DNA of 24,483 nucleotides from Colwellia sp. (GTDB lineage: Bacteria; Pseudomonadota; Gammaproteobacteria; Enterobacterales; Alteromonadaceae): the NCBI GenBank assembly GCA_003521815.1, contig DPHE01000069.1, positions 37,795 through 62,277 of the forward strand. The letters are read 5' to 3'. Position 1 is the first letter of the stretch. Each line of letters begins with the position of its first letter. This document shows positions 24,460-24,483 of this stretch, piece after piece. The notes beneath the pieces are model-generated. The model saw only the letters and a list, made by a program, of their open reading frames with translations. It was not told where the DNA came from and made no database searches. The position numbers and the translations under genes were made by a program.

Positions 24460-24483
24460 CAATAATTAAGCAATAATTAAGCA
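24460..24483. repeat. Tandem 11-bp repeat at the window edge, upstream of metY
   Basis: CAATAATTAAG occurs twice in tandem (24460-24470 and 24471-24481), and the next two bases (CA) begin a third copy cut by the window end. It lies about 60 bp upstream of the metY start, near where a regulator could bind. The 11-bp period is close to one helical turn, but AT richness makes chance possible. Confidence 0.45.

Noticed and set aside
24403..24483. SAM riboswitch or MetJ boxes upstream of metY
   Set aside because: The visible upstream part is only about 80 bp, with no AGACGTCT-like repeats and no multi-stem structure; more upstream sequence could change this.

Overview
The window looks like chromosomal DNA of a low-GC marine gammaproteobacterium of the Colwellia/Thalassotalea type (Alteromonadales). 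This is inferred from AT-rich codon use, from protein sequences close to but distinct from the E. coli versions (TrpE, YciO, RnmAM, Syd, QueF), and from E. coli-like synteny around trp (rluB, yciO, rnm, then the trp leader). I see no tRNA, rRNA, phage, insertion sequence or CRISPR array. Nearly all genes are housekeeping; the interesting material is in the intergenic regions.

Positions 1-5000 (minus strand) hold a sulfate-activation cluster read cysD, cysN, an SLC13-type permease with two RCK_C domains, then cysC (its last codons run off the window). Together these take up and activate sulfate to PAPS. A small secreted ComEA-like helix-hairpin-helix protein follows at 5185-5493 (minus) with its own terminator. 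Across a divergent gap of about 330 bp, mfd (plus) encodes the transcription-repair coupling factor. It ends in a 17-bp perfect-stem hairpin facing the convergent rnd gene.

Positions 9528-13621 (minus) encode rnm, yciO, rluB and rnd, mostly RNA-maturation and RNA-modification functions. Between rluB and rnd lies a foldback element of about 162 bp, whose 22-bp terminal arms match at 20 of 22 positions; the arm reaches the start region of rnd.

Positions 13622-20981 (plus) hold a complete trp operon, trpE-G-D-CF-B-A, with 1-4 base overlaps or gaps. Its leader is the main discovery here. It contains TWO Trp-rich leader peptides. The first (13717-13779, three consecutive Trp codons) precedes a textbook attenuator with an 8-bp antiterminator. 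The second (13972-14028, Trp at residues 7, 10 and 11, good Shine-Dalgarno) lies after the attenuator, only 35 nt before trpE, with no room for a terminator. Instead, its first Trp codon region (13988-13999) is complementary to the trpE Shine-Dalgarno and start codon (14054-14066). This suggests translational attenuation of trpE stacked on transcriptional attenuation of the operon.

Positions 20982-21517 hold a hairpin, a near-consensus promoter and what looks like a decayed small gene. The window closes with syd (minus) diverging from queF (plus), a 15-bp perfect inverted repeat, and metY (minus), an O-acetylhomoserine sulfhydrylase that would use the sulfide made from activated sulfate.
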